From Apodospora peruviana (lineage: Eukaryota > Ascomycota > Sordariomycetes > Sordariales > Lasiosphaeriaceae), in the NCBI GenBank assembly GCA_033439685.1, contig JAUEDM010000004.1, positions 2,232,001 to 2,296,000 on the forward strand: 64,000 nt of DNA, written 5' to 3'. A model generated the notes under the pieces. The model was given only the letters and a program-made list of their open reading frames with translations. It had not been told where the DNA came from and made no database searches. This document shows, piece by piece, positions 11,345 through 22,023 of this stretch. A program made the translations under genes and the position numbers. Every line of letters begins with the position of its first letter. Position 1 is the stretch's first letter.

Positions 11345-13745
11345 CTAATCTGGTCCGGGAAGAAGAAGGGTAGAGCAGAAAAGAAGCTCGAAGGACCGCG
11401 GATCTGTCGGGGAGAAGTCAGGCTGCTCCTGCTTCATCTTGATGTGGGCGACTGTGACGAACAGAACATTAGTGACGATGGCTACAAGGAGTGGGAAATT
11501 TTGCTCAAGACTTACCGTCTAAGCTGACCGCCTCGAAATAGTCCTGAATTACAGGGTCCCCTTCCTCGGTAGCCAGCTTTCCATCGGCCTCGCGGCAGAT
11601 CGTCCGAGGCAGGGCTTTCCGAATACCAAGCAGCATCCGTAGGAGATCGGCAATGACGTAGCCTTGTTGAGTAAAGCTACCGGGTTCCTTCTCCAATGGC
11701 CAGAGCTGTCGCAAATTATCCTGCTCCCAAGCCTTGAATGCCCAAGTGGACTTTTCAACACAGTTTAGGAGGATTAGTGTAGCAAAGTACATGTTGAAGT
11801 CGACTTTCGTTTTGCTGTCCTGAAGGACTCGTTGCATTCCCGTCAGAAGGCTTTTGCTAGTGGCGGCAGCCTTCCTCTCCGCTGCCGCTGCTAGCTGTAG
11901 ACAGATTGTGGTAAACACCTCCTGGTCCTCGTCATCCTCCTTGATGTAGTGGAGCGCGACATCTTCAAGTCCAGATTTGACGCAAATTTGCCACTGACGT
12001 TCTCGATCCAAGAGTTCCACTAGTCCCCAAAGCTCAAGCGATTTTTTAAGAAGCTCATCATTCGCTGTACCGGCAACATCAAAAGCAGTCTGCAAGGTGA
12101 CTTGCATGAAGTTTGAAGTCTCTCGTTTGATTAACTCGGGTAGGACTTTACGCATGTAAGCCTCGACCTTAGCAGGGACGTCCTGGGAATCATTGTCTAT
12201 CATAACAACGGGATTTCGTGTAACGCTGTCGACTGGGGCTATCGACCCAGCCTTGCCATCTGGGGCGTGGTTACCAGCTCGTTGGAGAACTTGGAGTTGG
12301 AGAGCGTTTTCGTGGTCTGGAAAATGACACGCTTCAATATACAAGCCTCGATTTCCAACAGTGATGCTTTGTTTAATGTTATTGACTCTGCCTTGGGCCA
12401 AGACGATTTGTACTCCGGCTGAGTAGAGGTCCAGTTGTTCTGAGAATTTCGTCCGGACGCAGCCCGAGCGCCAGACTCTTGGGGATAGCACCTTACGACA
12501 GGTGTCGCAAGGTTCGCCCTTAGAGCAGGTCTTCCTGAGGACGCGACAACGGATACATGCGCCAATTTTGCGGACTTCTTGTACTTGTTTCCTCCTGGTT
12601 GGGTCAAATCTTGCTCGGGAATGGCGAGATTTAGCCCCAATCAAGCCAGTCGTCTCTAATCGGAAGCCGCCTTTGGTCAAGTTGACCATCTGGTGAGAAA
12701 CAGCTTCGCCAACTCCCCCCGGTGCATATGTTTCGCTTGTATACGTTATCTCTCCCCAAGGTTGAGAGACACTTGAGGTGGGTATGGAAGGAGACTCCTC
12801 AGAAGTTCCTGGTTGGACAGGATCAAGACTGCCGGTAACGACGGGCCCGACGCCAGCGCTGGCCACTTCTGCGGCAGCCGCGACATCTTCGCCTAATAAC
12901 TGAGGATCAAGGAGCGTAGGTAGTCGAGCCGTTGCTGCAACAGCCATAGTGAGATTTGTCGGGTCAGCGCTGGCATCCTCTGCTCGCAAAGCTTCTTGTA
13001 ATCTCTCCTCAGCACTGAGTGCCTTATCTGGGTCTTGTTGTTGTTGTTGTTGTTGTTGTTGTAGCTGCTGCTGCTGGGGGTCTAGCTCAGCTGCTAGTTG
13101 TCAGCTGATTGATTCCAGTCCCAAGGATTCTCCAGTAGCATGCCTACCTTGCTTTTCCACAGCTACATCATTGCTCGGGACCGAAACATCATTCGCTAGC
13201 TGTTCCTGGGCTTCGAGATGCTCTACAGTTTGCGGGACAGATGAGTCCGGACCCAAGGTTTCCGCGTTAGCGGGTTGAGTGTGGTCATCAATCTTCTCGT
13301 TCAGGTCGAAATGCCTCGAAACTTCGGCAAGAACCCCAAGAGCAGTCCAATCACGCTCCATTTCGCCTTGGATCATGGGCACGTCAGCCGGAGGGCCACT
13401 GGGCTGTACCGGACCTTGGGCCTGACTCCCTCGCTGCTGAATCTTGTTGGCGGCATGATTCATGCCGGACAATGTCATGAAGGCGCTGAGCCGATCTTCT
13501 TGTGAAATGGCGGGACATCGCTTGGTGAGATGGGTGGTCAAGGCGTCGATACGACCTCGTGGGAAGTGCTCCCCGCAACTGCATTGATCGATACATGGTC
13601 AGCATTCGACGTGGAATGGACATGGAACGCTTTCGGGACGGGAAGCCCACGCTTTGCAGGTATGGGGGTAGCGATTACTCTGGTCCTGCAGCTTTGGTCC
13701 TCGCTCAAAGTACTGCAGGATCAGAGCATTCGGCCTTCTTCCCAT
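11345..13745 (-). CDS. Putative transcription regulator with BED-like C2HC finger, polyglutamine tract and Zn(II)2Cys6 motif
   Basis: Four exons (13651-13745, 13148-13578, 11516-13093, 11345-11451) give 736 residues. Residues 1-53 form a BED-like finger: MGRRPNALILQYFERGPK leads into C30, C33, H48 and C53. A polyglutamine run follows at about residues 180-196. A fungal binuclear cluster starts at C355, with spacing CX2CX6CX5CX2CX12C. The long C-terminal part is helical and ends in FELLFCSTLLL. Introns 1 and 2 carry CTGAC branch motifs close to their acceptors, and intron 3 has a GTAAGT donor; all keep frame. The layout is that of fungal gene regulators. The target genes cannot be read from the sequence. 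The last 36-codon exon is the least certain. Confidence 0.85.
13035..13076. repeat. CAA/CAG trinucleotide microsatellite encoding polyglutamine
   Basis: On the coding (minus) strand this reads four CAG, CTA, then eight CAA codons, inside exon 3 of the BED/Zn2Cys6 gene. A tract of this kind is prone to length change between strains without frameshift. Confidence 0.85.
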
Positions 13746-14865
13746 TGTGCCAATTAGTGGGCGGCGTGGCACATCGAATTGTGGAAAATGGATTGGAACG
13801 TTCGCTGTTGGCGGTGAGTGCGCACGCGATTGCGCAAGGAAGGGCAGGTGCTGGAGCCGATGCCGGTGACGAGGTCGGTCAGGGACGGTGAGGCAGACGA
13901 TGAAGGAGGGGTCCTTGGAAATGTGAAAATACTGCCGGTCAAAAAATGTTGGCGGTCAAAGGCACCGTGGTTTCCTTCGAGAGCCAAAAAGGAGCTATAT
14001 GTGGGCCCTATCACGTGTCAATTCTTGGCGCTTGGTGGAATGCTTAGTCATTTGCAGGATATCAGTACGTACCTTGGTAGATATCCGTAAGGTAGTCCAT
14101 ATTGGCGCAAGAGCCTGTATAGATTACGGGTTAGATGAATGAGGTCTCCAATTTGAATGCAAGGTAGCTGACAAAATACTTAAGTGATGAGAATACCTGA
14201 CCTATGTGCAAGTACAAAACATGAAAATGTTGTTCGACGATACGATTCTATCTTGGTTTTTAGCAACCAACCCGTAATCCGTATTCCAGGTTGGACGGCA
14301 TATGGAATACAGGTCAATAACCGTTACAGTGCGTGCTGTATCCGGCAAGGCTGAGTTTGAGCACTGACATGTGAGAGCGGACCGGGTAACACGGTAACTT
14401 ACAATACCATACGGCGCAGGACAGCCTGACCTCAACCCGACCGCCGGGTTCCGAGCCAGGACCAAGCTGAACAACCCAAGTTGTCAGTCAGCCCGAATGA
14501 TCCGTCCAAACTGAAGGGCAATCTCGTCTCTGGTCAACTCGTCTCAGCCCTATCATAGCAAAAGTTGCCTTCCATACCTCAATCTCGAAGTCATCGAGAC
14601 CTCTAACCCACAATGTCGTCATAAACCCCACCTAGAGATACAGGCAATTTCCTGGGAAGACTGTGTTCATCACTCCGGGCCAATACCGACACCGACATCA
14701 ACACCAAGACGGAATCCACCCTCCGTGATGCGTCTTGCGTTAAGCCCCACCACTGCAACCGTGTCTTGGCCGCAACAAGCACCCTTATGAACGCGTTGAT
14801 TGCCGATTTTCTTCCTTGGGTACGTCGGATTTCCATTGGCAGACGCGGCGTACAAGTAGCCGACG
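13746..14865. other. Divergent promoter region between the BED/Zn2Cys6 gene and the ROG1-like lipase gene
   Basis: 1.1 kb between two start codons on opposite strands. No supported coding region. A TACGTACCTTGG motif near 14065 and related TAGGTA-like words are present, but no operator or TATA box could be assigned with confidence. Confidence 0.55.
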
Positions 14866-17800
14866 ATGCTCCTTCTCCACCAAGCCGGCAGTGTCAAAAT
14901 CGGCGAAGTCGTGCGTTACACTGTGACTTATACGCCCTCGGCCGACCGTATCCTCCCGTCTCCCGAGTTCCTGTTCTTGCGCATCAAGAACACGTCGGCT
15001 ATCGCGCTACGCGCTGCGTTCGTACACGGCCCCTACACCCTCTCAGTGGCTGCCTACCCGTCACACTTCAACCCCAACGAGAAGTTCGAGAACCCTCGCC
15101 GCTATGGCGTTCCCGAGTTTGAGCCCATGCTCAAAGCAGGAGCCACATGGAACTGCCATCTCGTCGTACCAGATAATATCCGTCAGAGCGCCGGGGAGGG
15201 ATCCAGCAGGCACGGACAATTCGGGAACGGCCCCGCGCATGACGGGGAAAGTGTGTCGTGGGTTATCGAGGTGACATCGCAGGTGATTTTCTCCACCTCG
15301 GCCGCCGTCCACTACGAGGTCTTGCTGGCCCGAGACGAAAAGTCCCTGAACCTCGGCTCCGTGGTACCCGTCATTGGAGGCCAAACACAGGTTCCGCAGC
15401 CGGGCCGGGTCAGCGACTTCCAACAAAGCGTCGGTGCGAAAGATGACCACCCCGCTCAGCCCAGGGGTGTCTTTTCGAGGGCTATAAGGTTAAAGGTGGA
15501 AGATACAGCCGCTCTATGGAACAAGCCGGAGCTTCCAGGCTGGGAAGAGGGCGGACGGCAGAGGCTTAAAAATGACGGCGACCACAATGCCGATGCCGCC
15601 GTCGAGCCGGTCATGCGCATCCGCCAACCTGAAGAGTCAAGTATAGAGAGAAAGCAGAAAATGGTCCACCTGGTTGTTCTCACGCATGGGCTACATAGTA
15701 ATCTCGGGGCTGATATGCTCTTTCTCAAGGAGAGCATTGATGCGGGAGTTAAACAAGCGAAGATTGATGCAAGAGCTCGCAGAGCCCAAGAGCGTGCCAA
15801 CAATGCTAGGTCTGCGGATTCTGGGGAGAAAACGAACGTGGAGGACGAGGATGAGGACGATGAAGAAGACGAAGAGGTTATCGTGCGCGGCTTCTCGGGC
15901 AATGCGACGAAAACGGAAAAGGGCATAAAGTATCTTGGAAAGCGGCTTGCAAGATTCATTCTGACGATGACACACCCAGATCAGCCACACCTGCCAACAA
16001 CCGCCAAAGCAGCTTCGGAGGCTATTGCTCAATCGCTTAGAGCCAGTTCTCGCAAGAAGAGCAAGAACGTCGAGGATGAGGCACCGGCACTTAAAGATCA
16101 CCCTGGGCAAACAAACTCATCGGTGGAAGGTAAGAGAGGATACACGATAACCAAGATCAGCTTCATCGCGCATTCCCTTGGCGGCCTTGTGCAAACATAT
16201 GCCATAGCTTACATTCAGAAACACTCGCCACACTTTTTCGATCTTATTCAGCCGATCAATTTCATCACGCTCGCATCACCTCTCCTCGGCCTCAATCACG
16301 AGAATCCGCTCTACGTAAAGTTTGCCTTGGACTTTGGACTGGTTGGAAGGACGGGCCAAGACCTGGGACTGACTTGGAGGGCGCCGACTATTGCTCGGAG
16401 CGGGTGGGGAGCGCTTGTTGGCAACCTTGGGGAGAACGCACACAGGCGTGTCTACGGAGAGCCTCAGCCCGAATCAAAGCCCCTGCTTCGGATCTTGCCC
16501 ACCGGACCAGCACATACTGCCTTGAAGAAGTTTCGAAACAGGACAGTATACTCAAACGTGGTCAACGATGGCATTGTCCCACTCCGAACGAGCTGTCTTC
16601 TATTCCTAGACTGGCAAGGTCTGGGACGAGTAGAAAAAGCCCGTCGAGAGGCTGGACTGGTGGAAACTGTCGTTGGCTTTGGATGGGCAGAACTGACAGG
16701 AACGAATGTTACCTCTCCAAGGTTGACACCCTGGACACCAGTAGAGAGCCAGGGGAAAGAAACTCCTGGTGACACAGGCACCTCAACACCTGTTGGATCC
16801 AATGACATCCACAAAGTACCACAGCCACCAACCAACGTGATGCTGGAGGATGATCGACAAAGCCTCCGGTCTGTTACCTCTCCCTTTCGCGAACCCGCCT
16901 CCCCCGACCTCCAAGGACTTAAGCAGTCGTCAACCACAAACAATGCCAACCCTTTTACCGGGTTGATGAACTTCTTTCGCAACAACGAGCAACCTAAAAT
17001 GCCACCACCCCCGTCCCCCAAACAAAATCGAATCTACCAACGAAGTCAGACACTAAAATTTGATGACCCATCCACCTCGAACTCCGCTGCGTCTTCTATC
17101 TCCAAGGTAACCTCGGGGCATGAACTTTCGGATGGCTTCGACGGTTTATCGGCACCACCCAAAACAACGTTCTTTGAAGCTGCGGGCGACTTGCTCAACC
17201 CAAAGCTGCCTCCTGTCGAGTACCTCATCGATCCATCTAAACGACCTCGCACCATCTTCCACGACCGAATATACCACCCTTCAGATATTCCGCCGCCACC
17301 GCTCAAGAAGCGGTCGACGGGTTTGAGTAACAATCTAACTCTCCGCCGCAGATCGAAGACTCAGACATTTGCCTCTGTGTCGACGCAAGCTACCAGCAAC
17401 ACTGATGACTCATCGCCTATTTCCTCCCCGGCGCTCCGAAGTGAAGACTCTACATTGTCGCAGCAAGACTACGACGACACACCCTCAGATTTGGACCCCT
17501 CGCAGATGATTGACAGCTCTCAAATGAAAGTGGAGGAGAAGATTGCCAGGGCATATCACCGCGGGCTTTCCTGGCGCAAGGTCCTGGTCAAGCTTGAGCC
17601 CGACGCGCACAACAACGTGATTGTGCGCCGGATGTTTGCCAACGCGTTTGGCTGGCCGGTTGTGCACCACCTGGTGGATGCCCATTTCAGTGACTCAGCG
17701 GAGGCGAGGACCCGCGACGAGGATGCGGCAAATATGGAGCGGACCAAGGGAGCGTCGGAGCCGCCGGACGAGACGGGCACTGAGACGAAGACTGGGGCCC

Positions 17801-18405
17801 GGGGCAAAGGCGCTGCTGGCGCATCATCGTCCACCACCGTGGGAGGCGGTGCGGGAGACGGCAGCGAAAACGAAGCCAGGGACTTGATTTCTGATCTGCC
17901 TTCTTCTCCCAAGCCGAGCTCTGAATCGCATCATAATGCGCTTGGCGTGATTACCCCGTCGTCTGGGTCTCCTTCAGCCCGACCGCGGCTAGATCGGCTT
18001 GACTCTGTGACGTGGAGCGATCGTGATTGGCTCGAGAGCGGAGAGGAAAGTGATGAGGACATGCCTGCCGGAAGTGTGCGTCGTCACAGCCAAGAGAACA
18101 AGAAGAGCGATGAAGGAGGACCTTCAGCTGCCGCAGCTGATCATGGGGAGAAGCGGAGTTCAAGCCCGAGTACATGGAACTGGACAGAGAAGATCGTGGG
18201 CAAGGGAGCGTTGCATCGGAGGTCAGGATCACCTAAGTCCAGTTTGATTGCTGGTCTTGGGAGCGTAGCTGCTGTTGCTGATTCCAGGAGTCCTCCTGCC
18301 TCTCCTGTCGTTTCTTACTCTGGCGGCCCTGGAGGAACCAACAGCGGTGATGGTGATGACTCCCCTGCTGGACCTGAAATTCATGTGCGGACACCCTCTG
18401 CTTGA
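14866..18405 (+). CDS. ROG1-like lipase / serine esterase (DUF676 family)
   Basis: A single-exon 1179-residue protein. The alpha/beta-hydrolase core holds the oxyanion-side motif VVLTHGLHSN (about residues 268-280) and the nucleophile elbow AHSLGG with Ser437. NDGIVPLRTS follows and carries a plausible acid residue. The DUF676 family includes yeast ROG1, a monoacylglycerol lipase. An N-terminal beta-rich domain precedes the core, beginning MLLLHQAGSVKIGEVVRYTV. The C-terminal half is long, Ser/Pro-rich and probably disordered, with an embedded conserved-looking block (GLSWRKVLVKLEPDAHNN, about 900-920). An acidic run EDEDEDDEEDEE lies between the two catalytic motifs. The start is the first ATG of the frame and gives the expected family N-terminus. 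No intron is needed, which is unusual in this window. Confidence 0.9.
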   Translation: MLLLHQAGSVKIGEVVRYTVTYTPSADRILPSPEFLFLRIKNTSAIALRAAFVHGPYTLSVAAYPSHFNPNEKFENPRRYGVPEFEPMLKAGATWNCHLVVPDNIRQSAGEGSSRHGQFGNGPAHDGESVSWVIEVTSQVIFSTSAAVHYEVLLARDEKSLNLGSVVPVIGGQTQVPQPGRVSDFQQSVGAKDDHPAQPRGVFSRAIRLKVEDTAALWNKPELPGWEEGGRQRLKNDGDHNADAAVEPVMRIRQPEESSIERKQKMVHLVVLTHGLHSNLGADMLFLKESIDAGVKQAKIDARARRAQERANNARSADSGEKTNVEDEDEDDEEDEEVIVRGFSGNATKTEKGIKYLGKRLARFILTMTHPDQPHLPTTAKAASEAIAQSLRASSRKKSKNVEDEAPALKDHPGQTNSSVEGKRGYTITKISFIAHSLGGLVQTYAIAYIQKHSPHFFDLIQPINFITLASPLLGLNHENPLYVKFALDFGLVGRTGQDLGLTWRAPTIARSGWGALVGNLGENAHRRVYGEPQPESKPLLRILPTGPAHTALKKFRNRTVYSNVVNDGIVPLRTSCLLFLDWQGLGRVEKARREAGLVETVVGFGWAELTGTNVTSPRLTPWTPVESQGKETPGDTGTSTPVGSNDIHKVPQPPTNVMLEDDRQSLRSVTSPFREPASPDLQGLKQSSTTNNANPFTGLMNFFRNNEQPKMPPPPSPKQNRIYQRSQTLKFDDPSTSNSAASSISKVTSGHELSDGFDGLSAPPKTTFFEAAGDLLNPKLPPVEYLIDPSKRPRTIFHDRIYHPSDIPPPPLKKRSTGLSNNLTLRRRSKTQTFASVSTQATSNTDDSSPISSPALRSEDSTLSQQDYDDTPSDLDPSQMIDSSQMKVEEKIARAYHRGLSWRKVLVKLEPDAHNNVIVRRMFANAFGWPVVHHLVDAHFSDSAEARTRDEDAANMERTKGASEPPDETGTETKTGARGKGAAGASSSTTVGGGAGDGSENEARDLISDLPSSPKPSSESHHNALGVITPSSGSPSARPRLDRLDSVTWSDRDWLESGEESDEDMPAGSVRRHSQENKKSDEGGPSAAAADHGEKRSSSPSTWNWTEKIVGKGALHRRSGSPKSSLIAGLGSVAAVADSRSPPASPVVSYSGGPGGTNSGDGDDSPAGPEIHVRTPSA

Positions 18406-19343
18406 TTCACAATTGGATTTCGTTCTGGGCCATAGTCCTAGTTGGGTCGTTTGGCTTCCGCTGTAGCATGCATTTCAGTCGGGTTGTAGTCAGCAACACT
18501 TCTAGTATGTTGGATTGCACAAATAAATAACTATATAATTTTAATTTACATAAGTCCCTACCTCTAGAACTAGTCGAAGAAGATATATTTTCTATATGGC
18601 GAAGTTTTCGTCATCTGAACACGCAACATTTTGAAGGTATTGAGAGCTGACGAGAGTGTGAACGTCTTGAAAACCCATAAAGCCGATCGGATGAGAGGAT
18701 CGAACGGAATACGTGTATACTTGACGTATACTCCCATATTTCTAAACATGGAATGGAGAGGATGTCCGGCCGAACCTTGTTGACCGGGCTTAAGACCATC
18801 TGCAAGCATCAGCCCGGGTGAAGATCGCCAACCCGACAGGGCGGGACCATTTTGTTAGCGGACCTGGTCCTGTACGCCGCATGTGCACCCCGCAAGGCGG
18901 CATTAACTCCCGCAAGCGCCCCGCTCCAACGGCACAGGGGCTAGCCCAGACTGGGTCAATCCCGCCTGGTCGCGCCTACGGGGCGGGCGATTTGGCCAGT
19001 TTTACCCATGCGACCCCAACAACGGCGCATCTCTCCGAACACCTCATAGCTGTGTACCTCCGAGTATAAGAGCTTCCATTTTGCTACATATTGGCACTAG
19101 ACGCTCGAGGTCTGTAATTGACTGCTCAAGAATGATGTGCATGTTGTTTGCGCGTAGGGACTGAGCCTTTCTTCCTTGTCCCTCGTCTCCAAAACCTGCT
19201 CCCGACCCGCGTCTTTCGTCGATTTGAGAACACCCTACCGGTTGGCCTCCCTCGCGTGCGCGCATTTCGTCTCCCTTTCGTCCGATCAAGAAGACAACTC
19301 GTACCTCTCTGCAGCGGCCGTGGGTGCCTCTAAAACACACAAC
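18406..19343. other. Intergenic region, 3' UTR and GH125 promoter
   Basis: 938 bp. The first part is AT-rich 3' flank. 18810-19020 is GC-rich without a convincing open frame. The last 200 bp before the ATG are CT-rich, as expected for a leader. Confidence 0.5.
18522..18527 (+). terminator. Candidate polyadenylation signal of the ROG1-like gene
   Basis: AATAAA, 117 bp after the stop codon, within an AT-rich stretch (aaataaataactatataatttt) that contrasts with the coding region. Confidence 0.4.
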
Positions 19344-21147
19344 ATGGGGCGATTCGCATGGCCTTCCCTCCTCCTGCCGCTGACGGCGCATATTTTCACC
19401 GCGCCGCCCGCGGTGGCAGCAGCAGAGCTCGTCTGGGACTCGACACAAGAGCCATTGGCTGATGGCAAGTTCGATACGGCAGCATGCCCTGACTACACAT
19501 CCTATGCGCAATACCCACAGTATGTTGGTTCTATGCAGGATATGATGCGCGCGCAGAGCTGATTTCTTTATCTGGCAGCCGACCCCTGAGCAAAGGCCCC
19601 TTGGAGCTCCCTTACCAACGGCCTGACCCAAGGTGTCGGACGTTCAGCTCTGATGCGATCGAGAAGGTCATTGCCGATATCACCGCGCGGATGAAGGACC
19701 CCGACCTTGCGCGGCTATTTGAAAATGCTTTCCCTTCCACGACCGACACGACGGTCAAGTTTCATACCGACGGAGAGAAGGAGCCGAGAAAGAAGAAAAA
19801 ATCGGGGCACCGCAGCAGGGACGGCGATGAGTGGTATCTGGACGAGGGCGAGTGGGAAGGTCCCCAGTCTTTTATCATTACGGGCGACATCCTGGCCGAG
19901 TGGCTGCGCGACAGCACGAACCAGCTGACCCCGTACCAACCGCTGGCGTCCAAGGATCCTCGCATTTTCAGCCTGATCCTCGGCGCCATAAACACGCAAA
20001 GTGAGTACGTGATCGAGTCGCCGTACTGCAACGCCTTCCAGCCACCCCCTATTTCCGGTCTCCCGGTCAGCAACAACGGCCAGGACGATGCAGTCCACCC
20101 GATGTACGAGCCCTCGTTCGTGTTTGAGTGCAAGTACGAACTCGACTCCGTCGCGCACTTTCTAGCCCTCGCGAACAACTTCTACGAATACACAGGCAGT
20201 ACAAAGTTCATGACCCGGCGGTGGTACAAGGCGCTGGCGGCAGTGCTCGACCTGCTGGAGGCGCAGAGCAGGGGTACCTTCGGCGACAAGACCGGCTCTT
20301 ACCAGCGAAACGAGTACACCTTCCAGCGGCGGACCAACACGGGCACTGAGACACTGAACCTGAATGGCGTCGGCAACCCGCTCAATAACGGGACGGGTTT
20401 GATCAGGTCGGCATTCCGGCCGAGTGACGACGCCACCATTTTCGGTTTTTTTATTCCTGCAAACGCCATGATCTCAGTCGAGCTCAAGCGCACAGCCGCG
20501 ATCCTGCGGTCGACAAATGACAAAAAGGACGCTCTGTTGGCCGAGACGGTTGATAGGTTGGCCAAGCGGATCAGGGAAGGAATTTGGGAGCATGGCGTCG
20601 TGCACCACCGCACGTACGGGGAGGTTTTCGCGTACGAGGTCGACGGATACGGCAGTAGCTTGCTGATGGATGACGCCAACTATCCCAGTCTGCTGGCGCT
20701 GCCGCTCATGGGGTTTCTGGAGGCGGACGACCAAACGTACAGGAACACGCGCAGGATGTTACTTGAGAAGGCTGGTAACCCTTATTATCTTGTCGGGACC
20801 GATTTCAAGGGCATTGGCGGTCCGCATATTGGCTTGCAGAATGCGTGGCCGATGAGTCTGTTGGTACAGGCGCAGACGTCGGACGACGACGACGAGATCG
20901 AGCAGTGTTTGGATTTGGTGCTGAAGGCGAGCAGGCTTGGTTTGATTCATGAGAGTGTGGATGTGAACTGGTCTATATCGTATACTCGTGAGTCTTTTCC
21001 CTCTGTTTTGGGTGGACCTGACACTGATTGATTATATTAGGGAGTTGGTTCGCCTGGGCCAACGGGGTGTTTGCCACGACCATTCTGGACCTGGCCAAGC
21101 GCAAACCACACTTGATTTTCACCGATCCGACGCCTTACGAAATATGA
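19344..21147 (+). CDS. Secreted or secretory-pathway glycoside hydrolase family 125 (exo-alpha-1,6-mannosidase type)
   Basis: GH125 enzymes release terminal alpha-1,6-linked mannose without a metal ion. Three exons (19344-19519, 19579-20987, 21041-21147) give 563 residues. The N-terminus has a hydrophobic signal peptide (about residues 1-27, ending in an AVAAAE-type cleavage region). The core starts at YQRPDPRCRTF. Further family features are GPQSFIITGDILAEWLRDST (E166, R169 and D170 in the conserved block), a DDANYPSLLALP segment and the C-terminal SWFAWANGVFATTIL. Exon 3 is required to complete this last motif. The GTATGT and GTGAGT donors keep frame. Likely acts on mannans or glycoprotein N-glycans; the exact substrate is inferred from family. 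Confidence 0.92.
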
Positions 21148-22023
21148 ACCGTGGTCTTTGCCCAAGTTCATTAGTTATTATTGTTATGGATTGCTTTTTT
21201 TTCGGGATTTTTATTTTGGGGCATTGAAATAACGGGAGCATGAGCATCATGATCAGTTTGACGGCTAGATAGTGGCTGGCCAGCAAGGACGTCAGTTAAG
21301 TTCGTCCAAGTTTGAAGTTCTTAAGTCTGTTTCAGTGCGAATAGGAGGGAAACCACACCGGAAAGGAGTCTATGGATAACTAAGAGTAGACAGTAATAAA
21401 TTTGTGTATAAGATCACGGCGCTACGCATAGGTGTAAAGTATTCGTGACTTGTTGGCTTGACAGACGGACCTACATCATGAAGGATAACATGCCCAGGTA
21501 CGTATTAGCATTGATATCAGTATACCAAACCTGACCTGGTCTAGTACGAGTCCGTGTGAAGTGCAAATCCATAATGATCGAGTCTGCACCTCTTTCAAAA
21601 TCCAGCAAAGGTCTGTAGGTAGGTACGTTGGCAAGCAGTCTTATGAACGCTGCTCTGTATAATCGCCCGTGTACGGTACAGGTATGGTGACCGGTCGTTT
21701 TGTTTACATTTCACTTTCATCCCAAGTTTACGGCAGGCACCAGCTACCAGCCAGAAGTGTGGAGGAGGAAAGTACGATCGACTACTTCGCTACCTTTTGA
21801 CTGCCCTACTCTACAAGCTTCCATCTCTTTCCCTTTTTCCCTCTTTCCGAGTCCTGCACCCGTCTGAATCACCACCACACTGAGCTTGAGGCAATCATCA
21901 TCAGCCATTTTCTATCGGCAGTCATCTCGAGTCAATATTTCATCAGCAATTCTCAGCAGTTTCTTATTCTCTCCGTAGTTTTCTCAGTCTGTTCCATTTC
22001 TCGTCACCAATAACAACAACGAC
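21148..22023. other. Intergenic region
   Basis: 876 bp. The right 300 bp are strongly CT-rich (catctctttccctttttccctctttcc) and end in tandem aacaacaacg before the ATG, a typical fungal leader for the zinc-finger locus. Confidence 0.5.

Noticed and set aside
10799..11527. 242-codon plus-strand frame downstream of SEC5
   Set aside because: It has Lys/Glu low-complexity composition and runs antisense into the last exon and intron of the BED/Zn2Cys6 gene.
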